A DNA stretch of 10,913 bases from an uncultured Sutterella sp. (GTDB taxonomy: Bacteria; Pseudomonadota; Gammaproteobacteria; Burkholderiales; Burkholderiaceae_F), in the NCBI GenBank assembly GCA_900754475.1, contig CAAECY010000136.1:1-10913 (forward strand), in the 5' to 3' direction. Positions 1 through 7,201 of the stretch are shown here, piece after piece (within the stretch, counting starts at the first letter, position 1; every line of letters begins with the position of its first letter). The notes under the pieces were generated by a model that was given only the letters and a program-made list of their open reading frames with translations, was not told the DNA's origin and made no database searches. Both the position numbers and the translations under genes were made by a program.

Positions 1-84
1 CTTGGTCTGAGTAGTCGTGTTCATAGGATGCACCCGGTGGACGGGCTCCGATTATCTCACAGACCCAAAAATTCTGACATCCTC

Positions 85-108
85 AGGCCTCCGCATTCGC
101 AGAGGCCT
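85..108 (-). terminator. Hairpin downstream of ugd
   Basis: Twenty bases after the ugd stop, arms AGGCCTC and GAGGCCT pair. The stem extends inward by T-G, G-C and C-G to about ten pairs around a GAAT loop. A five-T stretch on the minus strand occurs only about 13 bases past the stem, so it is not a textbook intrinsic terminator, but it probably ends or protects the ugd transcript. Bases 1-84 show no gene. Confidence 0.45.
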
Positions 109-128
109 AGTGTCCCTATTAACTTAGA

Positions 129-1292
129 TTAGTTATTCTGGAACAAATCACGAGTGAAAACTTTTTCTTTTACATCAATGATGTCTTCGGACCATCGATT
201 ACTTACGATAACATCTGAATTTTCCTTGAATTCTTTCAAGTCATTAACCACTTGAGCATCAAAAAAGTTTTGTTGATCCAACAGGGGTTCATAAAGAATC
301 ACTGTCACTCCCTTGTCTGCGAGACGACGCATGATCCCTTGAATAGCCGAAGCGCGGAAGTTGTCAGAGCCAGACTTCATGATCAATCGGTAAATACCAA
401 CGACCTTTGGCTTTTTTTCAAGAATAAGTTCGGCAATGTAGTCTTTTCGGGTTCGATTTGCCTCTACTACAGCTCGAATAATATTTTGCGGAATATCTTT
501 AAAGTTTGCCAGAAGCTGCTTCGTATCTTTAGGAAGGCAATATCCGCCATACCCAAACGAAGGATTGCAGTAATAGTCACCAACTCGAGGATCAGCCGTT
601 ACGCCTTCAATAATCATTTTGCTGTCGAGTTGATTTGCAATGGCATAACTATCAAGCTCGTTAAAGAAGGCAACTCGAGTGGCCAAATAGGTATTTGCGA
701 ATAACTTAATAGCCTCTGCCTCGGTCGAATGCGCATAAATTGTTTTCACATCTGCTTTCTTTGCGCAATCCACAAAAATGCCGGCAATTTCATGAGCTTT
801 ACTATCTGTCCCCCCAATAACGATACGGGAGGGATACAAATTATCATACAATGCACGGCCTTCACGGAGGAATTCCGGCATAAAAATTACCTGTTTAAAG
901 CCTTCAGTATGCTTCCCTTCGGTATATCCGACAGGAACTGTAGACTTAACGATAATCGTTGCTTCGGGATTCAGAGAGCTTACAGATTTAATGCTACTAT
1001 CCACCGAAGAGGTATTGAAATATTGAGTTTTAACATCATAATCAGTTGGCGTAGCAATAATCACCAACTTAGCATCTTTCACAGCTTCTTCTAGGTTAGT
1101 GGTCGCTCGAAGATTGAGAGCGTCAGATGTCAAAAATTCCGAAATATCCTTATCAACAATAGGACTCTTCTTCTGGTTGATCAGGTTAACTTTTTCAGGA
1201 ACAATATCCACGGCCCAGACTTCATGTTTCTGGGCAAGCAATACAGCATTCGACAGGCCAACATAGCCCGTACCAACAACGCAAATTTTCAT
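129..1292 (-). CDS. ugd: UDP-glucose 6-dehydrogenase
   Basis: Oxidises UDP-glucose to UDP-glucuronic acid with two NAD+ in the cytoplasm, supplying a common capsule sugar precursor. The 387 residues match the short Ugd type (E. coli about 388). Seen are the NAD-binding GTGYVG (7-12), ATPTDYD (80-86), KSTVPVG (116-122), PEFLREGRALYDN (139-151), EAIKLFANTYLA (193-204) and FGYGGYCLPKDTKQL with catalytic Cys252 (246-260). The end, YRLIMKSGSDNFRAS, is characteristic of the enterobacterial-like group. The ATG at 1292 gives the family's usual MKI start; an upstream TTG at 1310 would add six residues. No clear ribosome site precedes it. GC content is visibly lower than in the kps genes, suggesting different ancestry, as is common for the serotype-specific part of capsule loci. 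It is probably its own transcription unit or the first gene of a leftward one. Confidence 0.95.
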   Translation of the reverse strand: MKICVVGTGYVGLSNAVLLAQKHEVWAVDIVPEKVNLINQKKSPIVDKDISEFLTSDALNLRATTNLEEAVKDAKLVIIATPTDYDVKTQYFNTSSVDSSIKSVSSLNPEATIIVKSTVPVGYTEGKHTEGFKQVIFMPEFLREGRALYDNLYPSRIVIGGTDSKAHEIAGIFVDCAKKADVKTIYAHSTEAEAIKLFANTYLATRVAFFNELDSYAIANQLDSKMIIEGVTADPRVGDYYCNPSFGYGGYCLPKDTKQLLANFKDIPQNIIRAVVEANRTRKDYIAELILEKKPKVVGIYRLIMKSGSDNFRASAIQGIMRRLADKGVTVILYEPLLDQQNFFDAQVVNDLKEFKENSDVIVSNRWSEDIIDVKEKVFTRDLFQNN

Positions 1293-1637
1293 ATCTATAC
1301 TGGTATACAATACCGCCCGCTATTGAATTAAAAGTACAACTTCTTAGCTAGAGCTTTGGTGGTTATCTTAGTTAAAATAATAGGCTTTAAGTGCAAAACT
1401 ACATTTTAAAATCCTTTATTGAACTCAAAAATCTACAATTCAAACTAAAAAGTTCTTCAGGAATGATTCCACTTGTATTGAAAAATTAGAATTCGAAAGG
1501 TCCTTATTTTGAAGTGAGGGAGACTTTTCACAAAGCCAGACTCAGCAAAAATCCTCCTATTTGCCAACTCGATCCCATCCCTATTGCTAGAGGCATAAAG
1601 CTTCAATCAGCCTTGTCATCCTCTAGCATCTGGATAG
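1293..1637. other. AT-rich gene-free stretch between kpsD and ugd
   Basis: No convincing gene lies in these 345 bases on either strand. Base composition is far lower in GC than the kps genes (15 of 60 bases at 1381-1440 are G or C). Apart from the hairpin next to kpsD, it should contain the ugd promoter, but I see no clear -35/-10 pair. A minus-strand AGGAGG near 1554-1559 is followed only by very short frames. No transposase remnant or clear terminal repeats are seen. Confidence 0.6.
1585..1628 (-). terminator. Hairpin just downstream of kpsD
   Basis: A perfect 9-base inverted repeat (TGCTAGAGG ... CCTCTAGCA) has its outer arm nine bases past the kpsD stop. The 26-base interior can form a second stem, AAGGCT with AGCTTT, including one G-U pair. 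No T tract follows on either strand, so it does not meet the rule for an intrinsic terminator. It may mark the end of the kps operon as an RNA-stabilising or processing stem, or as part of a factor-dependent terminator. Confidence 0.4.
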
Positions 1638-3464
1638 TTAAAGGTCAACAGCAACCTTTGTGGCTACGGCAATTTGGTAGATAATCTGCATCAGGTCTTT
1701 AGCCATCAGCATTCCCTTTGTATCTACCTTAGGTAGCACCAGGATTCGATCCCCCGGACCGATTCCCAGTTTCTCGGCCAAGCCAACCTCGCCGTTTTGC
1801 TTGGCAACAAGAATTTGTTTGTCGTTCGCGCGAGCCGAAACCCCGCCGGCAGCGGCAAGGTAGTCGTCAAGCGACATCTTCGACTCGAAGGCAACGGCCT
1901 TCGGAAGAACGACTTCGCCCGTCACGAGAACGACGTTCGACTTCTGCGGGATCACGATTTCGTCACCGTCCTCGAGCCACAGATCGGAGACCTGCCCACC
2001 CCGAGAGACAACCACCACGCCGTCGGGTTCGAGCTGCGAGGCTCGCTTCACGAAGTCCTGGATAAGTTGGGCTTCCTGAACGCGGACCTGAGCTTCCTCA
2101 GGCGTCGAAGAGGTCGCCGTCAGAGCCGTCTGCTCAAGGCGACGCAGAGAGTCCTGAATGACGGCCTTCTGATCGCGAGCAACGCTCTTGCGGCGAATAT
2201 AGATCGATTCGGTAGCGGCAAGTTCGGGTTCAACCACGATTTGACGCAGAAGTTCTCTAAGCTTAACCGTCTTGGCAACAGGGTATCGGGATGCCCCGGT
2301 AATAGCACCGCTCACCGTCGCCATGATCGTTTCGCCCGGCTTGTCGGCAACGAATTCGACGATGTCGCCGTCGGCCAACGCAAACTTACGGAATTCTTCA
2401 AGATCGAAGTACCGGTTGAACGGCTTCTGATCACGTGTCCCCGTGACGCTAACGTGCGAAACGTTGCGAAGCGGAGAAGCAAGCTCAATGAGACCGGAAC
2501 CCTTTGCGACGGACGGCTTCGAAAATTCGTACTCGGCCTCCTCACGCAGAAGCCCGTAAGCCGAAACCGCAACGCCCTTTTCCTTCACCAAGATCACGTC
2601 GCCATTCTTCAGACGCAGGTTGGGAACGCTCCCCTCCAACGCAAAGCGGTAAAGGTCGAGCTTCGCCACAACCTTCTTGTTGCGAAGAACCTCAATGTGG
2701 CGATAGCTGCCGCGATCGACGTCGATCCCACCGGCTCGGTCGATGAACGAGAGGATGGAGTCGACGGAACCGCCCGCATAGCGACCGGGGCTGTTCACGA
2801 ACCCGGCAACATAGACAGCAACGGGCTGAGCGCTCTGAAGATTGACGTAGACCTGAACGTTGTCCGTATAGACGCGGGCAATGGCACTGCGAACGGTCGA
2901 GAGCAGATTCCCCTGACGGACGCCGCCCACATGGATCGGACCCACTTCGGGAAGGAAGAGGTTCCCCTGTTGGTCGACCACAAGGACGTCGTCAAACGTG
3001 CGGGCCCCCCACACTCGAACAACAACACGGTCGCCCGGAGCCAGAACATAATCGGGCGAAGCCGCATCGCTGAAGGTGTTCGCGAAGCGCCCTTCGAAGA
3101 GGTTCGCGGCGAACGGACGAAGCGCCACGGAGGTAGCACTCACGAGCTGCCCCTGAGCCCAAGCGGGCGGAGCCACGTTCACGGAAGGAAGCATCGTCTG
3201 CGTATAGCCCGTCGGCTGAGTACCGGTCATCACCGTACCGTTGGGGCCGACCTGAACGCCCGCAGGCATGGCCGAAGGCGTCGTGCCGAGCCCGGTGCTC
3301 GCGGGAGCGGGATTGGTCGAAACCCCCAGGCTCAACGGATTGACGGTCGTCACCGCTGCGGCAGTTGCCGCAACGGCGTCGGCGGAACCGAGCACCGTCG
3401 TCATGCAGGCAAGGGTGAGAAGCGAAATTCGCGTTCGGTTGAATCGCATAGTCAAAGAATCCAT
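1638..3464 (-). CDS. kpsD: Capsule polysaccharide export protein KpsD
   Basis: Periplasmic/outer-membrane-associated export protein of the Wza/KpsD family that takes the capsule chain from KpsE to the surface. It has 608 residues, against about 558 in E. coli. A signal peptide is visible (basic RFNRTR, hydrophobic core, likely cleavage in the ADAVAA region near 29-34). The Ala/Thr/Pro-rich stretch after it, to about residue 135, accounts for the extra length. Then come the polysaccharide export domain (DYVLAPGDRVVVRVWG, 138-153, to about 205) and SLBB-type beta-grasp segments (about 215-293, 375-410 and 510-580). A KpsD-typical helical segment (about 434-475, with SSTPEEAQVRVQEAQLI) and the conserved end LPKVDTKG...IYQIAVATKVAVDL complete it. 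No convincing lipobox is present. The start could instead be the ATG at 3449, which gives a more usual signal-peptide n-region; neither has a strong ribosome site. It follows kpsE by three bases. Confidence 0.93.
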   Translation of the reverse strand: MDSLTMRFNRTRISLLTLACMTTVLGSADAVAATAAAVTTVNPLSLGVSTNPAPASTGLGTTPSAMPAGVQVGPNGTVMTGTQPTGYTQTMLPSVNVAPPAWAQGQLVSATSVALRPFAANLFEGRFANTFSDAASPDYVLAPGDRVVVRVWGARTFDDVLVVDQQGNLFLPEVGPIHVGGVRQGNLLSTVRSAIARVYTDNVQVYVNLQSAQPVAVYVAGFVNSPGRYAGGSVDSILSFIDRAGGIDVDRGSYRHIEVLRNKKVVAKLDLYRFALEGSVPNLRLKNGDVILVKEKGVAVSAYGLLREEAEYEFSKPSVAKGSGLIELASPLRNVSHVSVTGTRDQKPFNRYFDLEEFRKFALADGDIVEFVADKPGETIMATVSGAITGASRYPVAKTVKLRELLRQIVVEPELAATESIYIRRKSVARDQKAVIQDSLRRLEQTALTATSSTPEEAQVRVQEAQLIQDFVKRASQLEPDGVVVVSRGGQVSDLWLEDGDEIVIPQKSNVVLVTGEVVLPKAVAFESKMSLDDYLAAAGGVSARANDKQILVAKQNGEVGLAEKLGIGPGDRILVLPKVDTKGMLMAKDLMQIIYQIAVATKVAVDL

Positions 3465-3467
3465 TCG

Positions 3468-5381
3468 TCAGAAACCCGCGTGCTCTCGAATCGAGGCCAC
3501 GATGAGTCGTACAAGACCGTAAATCAAGAAAAAACCGAAGAAGGCACAGAGCGTGAAGATCCATGTACGCGGATAACGCGACTCGTCGGGCAGGGTCGGC
3601 TGCTGAATCGCCACAAGGTATCGGCTCTTCGCGAGCGCCATCGACCGAGCCTGCTCGTAAGCGGACATGGCGGTCGTCAATTGCTTCTGCGCGAATTCGC
3701 TTTCAATCATCAGGTTCTCATACTGAGAAACCCAAGAATTGATGGTGTTCCCGCCTGCAGGATTTCCGGCAATTCGAGCTTTCTCCGCATTCAACTGCGA
3801 TTCAACGGCGGCCAGACGCTTTTCAAGAGCTTTCACCTGCGGCGCCGTCGGCTTCATGTAGGAACGTGCTTCGGCGAGTTCGGCCTTCACCTTCGAGCGT
3901 TCGCCTTCGAGTTCAAAGATCAGGGTCTGCAAGCCCGTGGCCGTCGCCTTAGGGTCGAGTTCCTTGTGTTCGTCGCGGAACGTTTCAAGCGCCTTCTGGG
4001 CCTTGACGATGCGTTCCTGCGCAACCTTCACTTCGGACTCGGCCAAACGAATCGCGTCGTTGCGCGAGCGTTCGTTCATCTCGTTGATGAGCGCCTCACC
4101 CTGACGCAAAATGCCGGCCGAGATGTTTTGGGCCATGTCGGGCGTGTAGGCACGCACCGTAAAGGTCACGATACCGCTGTCAACGTCGATCTTCGGCTGG
4201 GCCACACGTTGCCAGAACGACTCCTTGTCCCAGAGCGTCGGCGACGAAGCAAGACGCGACACCCAGTCGCGACTCGGATCGCTGTAATGCTTCGTCAGCT
4301 GAAGTTCGCCGTCCAGCGTTTCGAAGACATCGGGCGAGCGTAGGTACGCGTCCACGATGCGCGCATCCTGAACGCTCGTCGACGCGGTCTTGAAGAGCTG
4401 TGAGGCAATGTCGATCCCCATCGGTTGCTCGACCGCACTGCGGACGGCAAACTTCGTCTCCGACACGTACATGGGCGAAGCCACGAACGCGCAGTAACCG
4501 AAGGAGAGCAACGTCGGCAAAAGCACAAAGAGCCCGACTTCCTTTTCAAAAGTCGAACGCCGCGCCCACCAACTCGAACTGCCAGAAGGATTGCCAACCA
4601 CTTGCTCTTGCGGTACTTCTACCGCCTCTTCCTTCGACGCTATAGATTCAGGAGTAGCAACCGAGCTCAGAGCCTTCGGAGTAGCAGGTTTTACAGGTGT
4701 AGCAGGAGTCGGAGCCTTCGTGGCAACAGGCTTAGTTGGAGCCGCAGGGGCCGAAGCCTGAGGGGTGACGGGCTTGGCCGTAGCCGGAGCAACCGGCGCT
4801 TTCGCAGCCGCAGGTTTTGCAGGAGCAACGGCAGATGAAGCCTTCGGAGCTACCGGCTTAACCTGAGATGCTGGAGCCTGAGGCTGCGTAGCCGCAGGCT
4901 TGGCCGTACCCGGAGCAACCGGCGCTTTCGCAGCCGCAGGTTTGATAGGAGCAACAGCAGACGAAGCCTTCGGAGCTACCGGCTTAACCTGAGATGCTGG
5001 AGCCTGAGGCTGCGTAGTCGCTGGCTTGACCGTAGCCGGAGCAACCGGCGCTTTCGCAGCCGCAGGTTTGGCAGGAGCGGCGACAGACGAAGCCTTCGGA
5101 GCTACCGGCTTAACCTGAGATGCTGGAACCTGAGGCTGCGTAGCCGCAGGCTTGGCCGTAGCCGAAGCAACCGGTGCTTTCGTTGCCGCAGGTTTTGCAG
5201 GAGCAACGGGAGCCGTCGCCTTCGGAGCAACGGGCTTAGCAGGCGCTGCGGGGGCCTGCGCTTGCGGAGCAGCAGGTTTGGCTGGAGTCGTCGGGGCCTT
5301 CGGGGCGTCGGGCTTCACGGAGGTTGCGCTCTGAGGCTCCGTAGCCAAGGGCTTCTCGTTTGCGTTAGCTTCGTTTGGCAT
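3468..5381 (-). CDS. kpsE: Capsule export inner-membrane protein KpsE with long repetitive N-terminal tail
   Basis: Polysaccharide co-polymerase-type protein that links the KpsMT exporter to the outer-membrane exporter KpsD. The C-terminal 370 residues are a complete KpsE: transmembrane helix near 283-301, a periplasmic region containing a predicted coiled coil (about 438-540), a proline-containing QQPTLPDESRYPR before the second helix (about 606-628), and a short basic tail. The protein is 637 residues, against about 380 for E. coli KpsE. The extra length is an N-terminal Lys/Pro/Ala region with fifteen 14-residue repeats (35-244), followed by an acidic spacer (245-260). In this family both ends face the cytoplasm, so the tail should be cytoplasmic. 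The ATG at 5381 is supported by GGAAA six bases upstream and overlaps kpsT by 17 bases; 41 more open codons upstream lie within kpsT and are rejected. Confidence 0.9.
   Translation of the reverse strand: MPNEANANEKPLATEPQSATSVKPDAPKAPTTPAKPAAPQAQAPAAPAKPVAPKATAPVAPAKPAATKAPVASATAKPAATQPQVPASQVKPVAPKASSVAAPAKPAAAKAPVAPATVKPATTQPQAPASQVKPVAPKASSAVAPIKPAAAKAPVAPGTAKPAATQPQAPASQVKPVAPKASSAVAPAKPAAAKAPVAPATAKPVTPQASAPAAPTKPVATKAPTPATPVKPATPKALSSVATPESIASKEEAVEVPQEQVVGNPSGSSSWWARRSTFEKEVGLFVLLPTLLSFGYCAFVASPMYVSETKFAVRSAVEQPMGIDIASQLFKTASTSVQDARIVDAYLRSPDVFETLDGELQLTKHYSDPSRDWVSRLASSPTLWDKESFWQRVAQPKIDVDSGIVTFTVRAYTPDMAQNISAGILRQGEALINEMNERSRNDAIRLAESEVKVAQERIVKAQKALETFRDEHKELDPKATATGLQTLIFELEGERSKVKAELAEARSYMKPTAPQVKALEKRLAAVESQLNAEKARIAGNPAGGNTINSWVSQYENLMIESEFAQKQLTTAMSAYEQARSMALAKSRYLVAIQQPTLPDESRYPRTWIFTLCAFFGFFLIYGLVRLIVASIREHAGF
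4650..5315 (-). repeat. Coding repeat region of KpsE: fifteen 14-residue Lys/Pro/Ala units
   Basis: Residues 35-244 of KpsE divide exactly into fifteen 14-residue (42-base) units, each starting with Lys-Pro. A 12-residue degenerate unit (23-34) precedes them. Three unit types rotate in the core: KPAAAKAPVAPATA, KPAATQPQAPASQV and KPVAPKASSAVAPA. Residues 23-244 hold 27 lysines, one aspartate and no glutamate, so the region is strongly basic, and the proline content should keep it extended and unstructured. There are no hydrophobic segments. Confidence 0.92.
4771..5204 (-). repeat. 126-base higher-order tandem repeat inside kpsE
   Basis: Three complete copies of a 126-base unit (42 residues, three 14-residue subunits) sit at 4771-4896, 4897-5022 and 5023-5148. 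A partial, more diverged fourth follows from 5149 to about 5204. By hand count the first two copies differ at 8 of 126 positions and the second and third at 11 of 126, while flanking 42-base units are much more diverged. The unit is a multiple of three, so gain or loss of copies would keep the reading frame. Confidence 0.9.
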
Positions 5382-6030
5382 TACAAATTTCCGTATAGGA
5401 CCGGATCGCGTCTTCGACGTCCGGGAAATATTCCAATCGTCCGGCATTGAGGACGGCGCCGCAGACACAGTTCTGCCGCACCGCACCCATGCTGTGAGAA
5501 ACAAAAATCAACGTCGACGTCGCCTTCTTCGCTTCGAGAGCAGCGTCGGCCTTGCGGCGAAACGCCGCATCGCCGACGGAGTAGGCTTCGTCGATCAAAT
5601 AAAAATCAAAACCGATGGCCATGGAAAGCCCGAAAGCCAACTTGCTTCGCATACCGGAAGAGTAAGTCTTTACGGGCATATCCATGTAGTCACCGAGCTC
5701 GGCAAAGTCTTCCACATACTCGGTGACCTTACGAATATCCGCACCGTAGACACGCGCCACGAAACGGAGATTTTCTCTTCCGCTAAGGGATCCGTGGAAA
5801 CACCCTGCAAAGCCGATCGGCCAGGAGACGCGCGACGTACGGACAACACGCCCCGAATCCGGTCGCTCGGCCCCGCCGATGATTCGGATCATCGTCGACT
5901 TCCCTGCGCCGTTGACGCCGAGAATCCCGATGCTCTTACCCTCTTCGATCTTCAGGTTGACGTTGTCGAGCACCGTATGCCAACCGTTTTTGACGCGGTA
6001 CCGTTTGCAAACGTTTTGCAGCTCGATCAT
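5365..6030 (-). CDS. kpsT: Capsule polysaccharide ABC exporter, ATP-binding subunit KpsT
   Basis: ATPase that powers the KpsM channel from the cytoplasmic side. The 221 residues match the usual KpsT length. Visible motifs are Walker A GVNGAGKST (38-46), the KpsT-typical SWPIGFAGCFHGSLSGREN (69-87), the ABC signature YSSGMRS (123-129), Walker B FDFYLIDE (141-148, catalytic Glu148) and the switch histidine in SHS (H179). All catalytic residues are intact. It lacks the C-terminal carbohydrate-binding extension found in Wzt-type O-antigen exporters, so it belongs to the capsule branch. The start shares ATGA with the kpsM stop and has a strong ribosome site. The stop lies 17 bases inside kpsE. Confidence 0.95.
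   Translation of the reverse strand: MIELQNVCKRYRVKNGWHTVLDNVNLKIEEGKSIGILGVNGAGKSTMIRIIGGAERPDSGRVVRTSRVSWPIGFAGCFHGSLSGRENLRFVARVYGADIRKVTEYVEDFAELGDYMDMPVKTYSSGMRSKLAFGLSMAIGFDFYLIDEAYSVGDAAFRRKADAALEAKKATSTLIFVSHSMGAVRQNCVCGAVLNAGRLEYFPDVEDAIRSYTEICNAKRS
5388..5392 (-). promoter_or_regulatory. Ribosome binding site that sets the kpsE start
   Basis: GGAAA lies six bases before the ATG at 5381, inside the kpsT 3' end. It supports this start over the longer open frame reaching to 5504. Confidence 0.55.
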
Positions 6031-6848
6031 TCGTCCCTCCGACGCGTCCGAACGTAGCGTTCCAGATAACCTCCGATGGCACAGGTCACGATGGCGCTTG
6101 CCAAAACATAAGTCGGACTGACCCCCGTTACGGCATAGGGTTCGTGAAGGCTCATTCGGATGAGTTCAATGGCATGCAGAATCGGATTGATCATCAGAAT
6201 TTCCGCTACGGACTGACTGAAAACCGAAACCGAAAAGAAAACCCCGGAAACGAAAAAGAGTATCCGCAGGATCATCGGGACAACTCGTGTCAACGCCGGG
6301 AGAAAAACGGCCAACGAAGACAAAATCATCCCGCACCCTAATGCAAGCATCGGAACCGTCATCAATAACAATAAAAGCAACGAGAGATCGCCAAGGACCA
6401 TCGGCTCATTCATTGTTATAAGTGCCACGCCAACGATAATCGCCACGGTAACGATTTGAGTGGCCGCAATTACAATGATGCGGGCGATCATGACATCAAG
6501 TTCCGTCACCTGAGGAAAGGTCAAGAGCGCTCGATTACCTTCGACGGCCGTCATGCAACGGCTGATGCCGTTCGAGAAAATATTCCACAGGCCGAAACCG
6601 GTCGCCAAGAAGAGCGCCATATTCATTCCATGCGGCGCCTGACCCGCCCCCATGAAATGGCGAACAGCCCAGAACACTCCGATGCTGAAAATACTCTGGA
6701 TCAGCACCCAGAGGTAGCCCAGCCGGCTGTTGCCGTTGATCGTATGGATTTCACGCAACACAAGCGCTCCGATCACGCGTCCCTGAACAATCAAGCCGTG
6801 TCGGAGTTCGGAGAGCGTATCCGAAAGCTTAGAGGCTTGCATTGACAT
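6027..6848 (-). CDS. kpsM: Capsule polysaccharide ABC exporter, permease subunit KpsM
   Basis: Membrane subunit of the ABC-2 type exporter that moves the finished lipid-linked capsule chain across the inner membrane. The 273-residue product is close to E. coli KpsM (258). It has a basic cytoplasmic N-terminus with the family motif LREIHTxxxxSRLGYLW (31-47) and about six hydrophobic segments, near 44-64, 75-94, 121-147, 155-181, 189-211 and 246-262. The segment INPILHAIELIR before the last helix is also typical of this family. The start is uncertain: ATG at 6848 and ATG at 6842 are both plausible, and a GTG at 6884 would add 12 unlikely residues. With the first choice the gene overlaps the end of the lipoprotein gene by 20 bases. 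Its TGA stop overlaps the kpsT ATG as ATGA, fitting a 1:1 exporter pair. GC content dips locally (about 38% at 6361-6420). Confidence 0.92.
   Translation of the reverse strand: MSMQASKLSDTLSELRHGLIVQGRVIGALVLREIHTINGNSRLGYLWVLIQSIFSIGVFWAVRHFMGAGQAPHGMNMALFLATGFGLWNIFSNGISRCMTAVEGNRALLTFPQVTELDVMIARIIVIAATQIVTVAIIVGVALITMNEPMVLGDLSLLLLLLMTVPMLALGCGMILSSLAVFLPALTRVVPMILRILFFVSGVFFSVSVFSQSVAEILMINPILHAIELIRMSLHEPYAVTGVSPTYVLASAIVTCAIGGYLERYVRTRRRDE
6036..6040 (-). promoter_or_regulatory. Ribosome binding site of kpsT
   Basis: GGAGG lies five bases before the kpsT ATG on the minus strand, inside the last codons of kpsM. It is the strongest Shine-Dalgarno sequence in the operon. Together with the ATGA overlap it fixes the kpsT start. 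Confidence 0.7.
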
Positions 6849-7194
6849 AGCGCCAGACACCGTCCGCACCCTGACAGACGGCACCGCGACGTTGGGTTTC
6901 GTTGTTCTTCACGATCACGCGACGGCACGCTTCGCCGAGCGCGTTCTTGAAGGCGCGCTCGACCTGCACCTGCGCAACGCCAAGCGGCGTCTCGTTCATG
7001 ACGGTGGTCGTACCGACTTCAAGCCCGCCCGCAGCTTCGGCAAAGTTTCGGGCGCCCGAGGTCTGAGGCGCGTCCCGAACGACTTCGGGCGGCGTCACCT
7101 CATGCTGAAGGCCGCGGGGCGCGGAGCACCCCGCCAAAACGACAACGGCCGTCGCCAAAGCGAGGCCGAATCCCGCACGCAATGTCAAACTCAT
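6829..7194 (-). CDS. Small lipoprotein of unknown function within the capsule operon
   Basis: I do not recognise this 121-residue protein as a named family. It begins with a signal peptide whose hydrophobic core (LALATAVVVL) ends in the lipobox LAGC, so Cys23 should be lipidated. Residue +2 is Ser, which does not match the inner-membrane retention signal, so outer-membrane placement is likely. A Pro/Ala-rich linker of about 30 residues follows, then a compact C-terminal part with two cysteines (C90 in EACRR and C107 in AVCQG) that could form a disulfide, ending near DGVWRYV. The spacing of C-R, C and D-G-x-W recalls small bacterial surface lipoproteins, but this is only resemblance. A good ribosome site, AAGGA seven bases before the ATG, supports the start. 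Its place between kpsC and kpsM suggests a role in capsule export or outer-membrane assembly; that is inference. Confidence 0.85.
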   Translation of the reverse strand: MSLTLRAGFGLALATAVVVLAGCSAPRGLQHEVTPPEVVRDAPQTSGARNFAEAAGGLEVGTTTVMNETPLGVAQVQVERAFKNALGEACRRVIVKNNETQRRGAVCQGADGVWRYVNASL

Positions 7195-7201
7195 TGATTT
7201 T

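Noticed and set aside
4..65. Inverted repeat GGTCTG (4-9) and CAGACC (60-65) as a possible mobile-element end
   Set aside because: Only six bases match across a 50-base gap, with no transposase or target duplication; chance is likely.
1311..1500. Sigma70-like promoter candidates for ugd in the AT-rich gap (for example TTGCAC and TTGAGT)
   Set aside because: Each pairs with a poor -10 box or a wrong spacing; in such AT-rich DNA these matches are expected by chance.
1520..1560. A minus-strand AGGAGG followed by TTG as a possible leader peptide upstream of ugd
   Set aside because: The frame ends after six codons and the next GTG frame is short and featureless; nothing supports translation.
1797..4343. 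An 848-codon open frame on the plus strand opposite kpsD and kpsE
   Set aside because: It is antisense to two clearly conserved genes, has a low-complexity Arg/His-rich translation with no recognisable domain, and is explained by GC-biased third positions of the true genes.
4771..5204. Possible CRISPR array, because of regularly spaced near-identical DNA
   Set aside because: The copies are contiguous, have no variable spacers, and encode an in-frame protein repeat.
5382..5504. A 41-codon upstream extension of the kpsE frame
   Set aside because: It lies in the kpsT 3' end, and the ATG at 5381 has a ribosome site at good spacing.
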